The notes below the pieces were generated by a model. The model did not search any database. It was not told the DNA's origin and saw only the letters and a list, made by a program, of their open reading frames with translations. Positions 54,598-56,875 of a stretch of 56,875 bases of DNA are shown one piece after another. The DNA lies in the NCBI RefSeq assembly GCF_000424385.1, contig NZ_AUJU01000027.1, positions 1-56,875 of the forward strand, read 5' to 3'. Positions within the stretch are counted from its first letter, which is position 1. Each line of letters begins with the position of its first letter. The DNA is from Butyrivibrio sp. LC3010 (GTDB lineage Bacteria > Bacillota > Clostridia > Lachnospirales > Lachnospiraceae). The translations under genes and the position numbers were made by a program.

Positions 54598-54642
54598 ATG
54601 ATAAAGGTACTTTTCATCTGCCACGGCAGGGTACTAACTTGA
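54598..54642 (+). pseudogene. 5' stub of a low-molecular-weight protein tyrosine phosphatase gene (second copy)
   Basis: 15 codons starting MIKVLFICHGR, broken at the same point as the stub at 50533, with the same CTGCCACGGCAG palindrome. A pair of TTTACAAC direct repeats 11 bases apart follows at about 54692-54710, of the type that flanks recombinase sites. This is consistent with an old attachment-site scar, though no integrase gene is present. Confidence 0.6.
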
Positions 54643-54901
54643 TGGCTGAAACGCCGTTTTTCATGCGGTTTTTTGAACTAAAGGTGATGAGTTTACAACA
54701 GATTTACAACATATAACATTTAGACAGATTTAATGAGAAAAGAGCTTGACCATATGACAGCATGCCAAAGAGGAATGCTGTTCAGATTGTAGACAAAGTT
54801 GAAATATTATAATGATGGCGACAAGTTATGCTGTGCAATTCACACACCTCACTTCTCGCCTTTCCCGGGCAAGCGCTGCCCAGTATGAATAGTGGCTTCA
54901 T

Positions 54902-56686
54902 CTATGCCTTGACCACTCGGTTTCTTCCACCTTCCTTGGCGCTGTAGAGGGCCTTGTCCACGTTCGTGAAAATGTCCCTGACATAGGTGCTTCCGGGCGA
55001 AGTAATAACGCCGATGCTTATTGTGATATGACCAACCTCAGGGAATACATGATCCTCAGTCCGCTTTCGGATAAGCTCAGCTGCCTCCATTGCCTTGTCA
55101 CTGTCCATGTGTGGAAATACGACGAAGAATTCCTCGCCGCCCCATCGCCCTGCTGTTGCCCCCTGATGCTCGCCAGAAAGCTCTTTTAAAAGAGCAGCCA
55201 TTTCCTTAAGAACGGCATCACCTGCCTGGTGGCTGTAGTTGTCATTGACGGCCTTGAAATAATCGATGTCTATCATAAGAAGACTCACAGGGAAGCCCTC
55301 CGAGGATGAATCAGACAGAACGCTCTTGATAAACTCCTCAGTCTTCCCCCGGCTACAGAGACCTGTAAGTGCATCTGTCTCTGCCATGACTCTTAGTTTC
55401 TCATTGAGGAGGCGAAGATTCTTCTGCGCATCAGCAAGCTCTTCCATTGCAGTGTAGACCAGGCTCGTCAGCCTCTTAAGCTGCGCTGCGGGGCCTTTGA
55501 GCACGGAGTCATCTGCTATGGCCTGCGGGAACTCTTCTGCCGGAGCCTCACCCTCACGCATGGCTATGGAGAGCTGTGTGACATTGTGCTCTACAATCTC
55601 TCCGTTCTTCATATTGCGCATGATCTCTCCCCAGGTATAAAAACCTGCGGTTGTGCATAGCTTTTCAAAGGGCACAAGTTCAAGATCCCTGTAGTTGTCC
55701 CAGAATGTCTTTCTGACTATGCAGGAATAGATGAGGACTGCCTGCGGCTTAAACTGCCTTATCGCCTCAAGCCTTTCGTTGACCTTGTTTACTATGGTCA
55801 AAGGGTTGCCGTAGGAGAGCTGGATCTCCATCCCTTCCGTCACGTGGCCGTGGAGATTTAATGATCCGTCCTCCTCGATATGTATGGCGCTTCGAAGCCA
55901 CTCATCGCCCTTGTACTCTGCAAGAAGCGGGAAAGTATACCCTTCTTGGGCATTGTTCTGAAGCCTTCTGTCTATATGAAGGAATCTCTCGTAGATCTCT
56001 GAAGCCGGCCTTCCACTGAGTTCTATGAGCCTGTGCCCATCTGCTTTGGTTACAGTAAACGGCACACCAAGAGCCTCCCACCCTATCACCTTATCCATGT
56101 CGACATGAAGGCCTCTGCCTGCAAATACAGTGACAAAGACAGAATCGTCTTTGATGCCTTCCGCATCAAAGACATAGTGGACGGCAGCATTCATGGCATG
56201 TCCGCCGGAATAGCCTCCAAAAATCAGTATATCCTTGTTGCACTCACTTATCTCATCAAAAAGAGCCTTGGTCTCAAGCTCCGTTCCCGGAAGGATAAAT
56301 TCAGCCGCCTTGATATCGGGAATACTATCGAGATACTCCCGTATCTTCCTTCCCGTTTCGCCCTCATTCCCCTTCACGTTATCAAAACGAACAGCCTCTG
56401 CTTTTGTGCTCTCAAAAAACAGAGCCCCGATAAGGACCCCTTTTTTGACCACATGCCCTTTCATGATCTCACCTGCAGACATGGTTCCCACGATGCCCGC
56501 CTCCGGAATGAGATCACGAAGCGCTTTGGCAATTTCTTCAGTCCACTGCGCCTCCTCCAGCCCACTGTAAATGTGGATCAGGATGTGGCTGTACTTCCCG
56601 GTATCTCTTTCTTTTAATATGTCCTCAAGCTGGTGCTCAAGATCATTATTTTCCCTTAACTCAACAAGTAATTGTTTCAATTGCAT
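54902..56686 (-). CDS. FIST sensor domain - diguanylate cyclase (GGDEF)
   Basis: 594 residues from ATG 56686 (GAGGGTG just upstream; a GTG at 56695 is a possible alternative). The N-terminal half is a FIST_N domain (AGIVGTMSAGEIMKGHVVKKG; DILIFGGYSGGHAM), followed by FIST_C (AVLIYSCIVRKTFW; CTTAGFYTWGEI), a coiled coil (about 405-440), and GGDEF from about 440 with ETDALTGLCSRGKTEEFI and RWGGEEFFVVFP. No membrane helix is seen, so it is a cytoplasmic sensor, probably of amino acids or similar ligands, making c-di-GMP. The gene is clearly GC-richer than its neighbours. Confidence 0.9.
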   Translation of the reverse strand: MQLKQLLVELRENNDLEHQLEDILKERDTGKYSHILIHIYSGLEEAQWTEEIAKALRDLIPEAGIVGTMSAGEIMKGHVVKKGVLIGALFFESTKAEAVRFDNVKGNEGETGRKIREYLDSIPDIKAAEFILPGTELETKALFDEISECNKDILIFGGYSGGHAMNAAVHYVFDAEGIKDDSVFVTVFAGRGLHVDMDKVIGWEALGVPFTVTKADGHRLIELSGRPASEIYERFLHIDRRLQNNAQEGYTFPLLAEYKGDEWLRSAIHIEEDGSLNLHGHVTEGMEIQLSYGNPLTIVNKVNERLEAIRQFKPQAVLIYSCIVRKTFWDNYRDLELVPFEKLCTTAGFYTWGEIMRNMKNGEIVEHNVTQLSIAMREGEAPAEEFPQAIADDSVLKGPAAQLKRLTSLVYTAMEELADAQKNLRLLNEKLRVMAETDALTGLCSRGKTEEFIKSVLSDSSSEGFPVSLLMIDIDYFKAVNDNYSHQAGDAVLKEMAALLKELSGEHQGATAGRWGGEEFFVVFPHMDSDKAMEAAELIRKRTEDHVFPEVGHITISIGVITSPGSTYVRDIFTNVDKALYSAKEGGRNRVVKA

Positions 56687-56875
56687 CACCCTCACAAATA
56701 ATCAGTTTCTGCTATACCTGTCGAAATTCATCCCTGCCGAAGCAGCACAACAAAAATCCGATATTATTATAGCATGATTTCATACCCATGTATTACACTG
56801 CACAAGAATTAAAGTTACCATTCACGTTTTATAATGCTTTTGTCTCGGAGCGCAGCGGCCTTCGCCCGCGCCCAC

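Noticed and set aside
56033..56617. 194-codon ORF opposite the FIST-GGDEF gene
   Set aside because: It is fully antisense to a well-supported gene, has no ribosome site, and is a by-product of GC-rich codons.

Overview
The window looks like chromosomal DNA of a low-GC anaerobic Firmicute, most likely a rumen or gut Lachnospiraceae (Butyrivibrio or Pseudobutyrivibrio type). This is inferred from protein content and style, not from a search. The pointers are AT-rich spacers, AGGAGG-type ribosome binding sites, a glgC-glgD pair, many secreted lipoproteins, BspA-like repeats, and abundant chemotaxis and c-di-GMP genes. No rRNA, tRNA or CRISPR array was seen.

Layout. 1-560: 5' part of an IS91-type transposase, cut by the window edge, with end hairpins. 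0.7-6.4 kb: cheR, a secreted lysozyme/BspA-repeat protein, a two-helix acidic protein, a small minus-strand gene, a secreted CAP protein and an orphan solute-binding lipoprotein. 6.6-11 kb: glgC-glgD, a PurF paralogue without the glutaminase cysteine, and HU. 11.4-18.4 kb: membrane glycosyltransferase-type genes around a HerA-like ATPase, ending with a small exported protein that resembles a toxin domain. 18.5-23.8 kb: a methyl-accepting protein, a small conserved protein, a CPBP protease, an IS200 element and a membrane GGDEF protein. 24-33.6 kb: a lipoprotein with a structured leader, then a tight five-gene operon (TAXI binding protein, Cys-cluster/GNAT fusion, DUF2156-like protein, propeller-Cache-MFS fusion, Cache-HAMP-SpoIIE phosphatase).

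33.9-45.8 kb is a run of mostly single genes: GH127 arabinofuranosidase, GNAT, beta-helix lipoprotein, AadE-like nucleotidyltransferase, AAA ATPase, M29 aminopeptidase, ArsR/DUF2087 regulator, beta-lactamase-fold hydrolase and L-lactate dehydrogenase. 46-50.2 kb shows decay: an ABC ATPase cut just after Walker A, a 26-codon orphan ORF, and a DUF4405/flavodoxin chimera with a later frameshift, next to an intact LysR regulator, aldo/keto reductase and FMN reductase. 50.5-54.7 kb looks like an accessory insert bounded by two same-direction 5' stubs of a low-molecular-weight tyrosine phosphatase gene. It holds an AT-rich membrane-anchored Nudix-like gene, a truncated YhcG/DUF1016 nuclease, an unknown protein, a GNAT and a flavin reductase. 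54.9-56.7 kb: a GC-richer FIST-GGDEF protein.

The strongest candidates for something undescribed are: (1) the operon at 25.9-33.5 kb, which joins ligand binding, acyltransferase-like proteins with cysteine clusters, a sensor-transporter fusion and a SpoIIE phosphatase; (2) a dispersed palindromic element of about 165 bp with two copies (3106-3271 and 11186-11349) whose hairpins show a compensatory base change; (3) a leader with tandem covarying hairpins at 24038-24107; (4) the 39-bp repeats and dyads at 40885-41036; (5) the membrane-anchored Nudix-like gene in the accessory insert.
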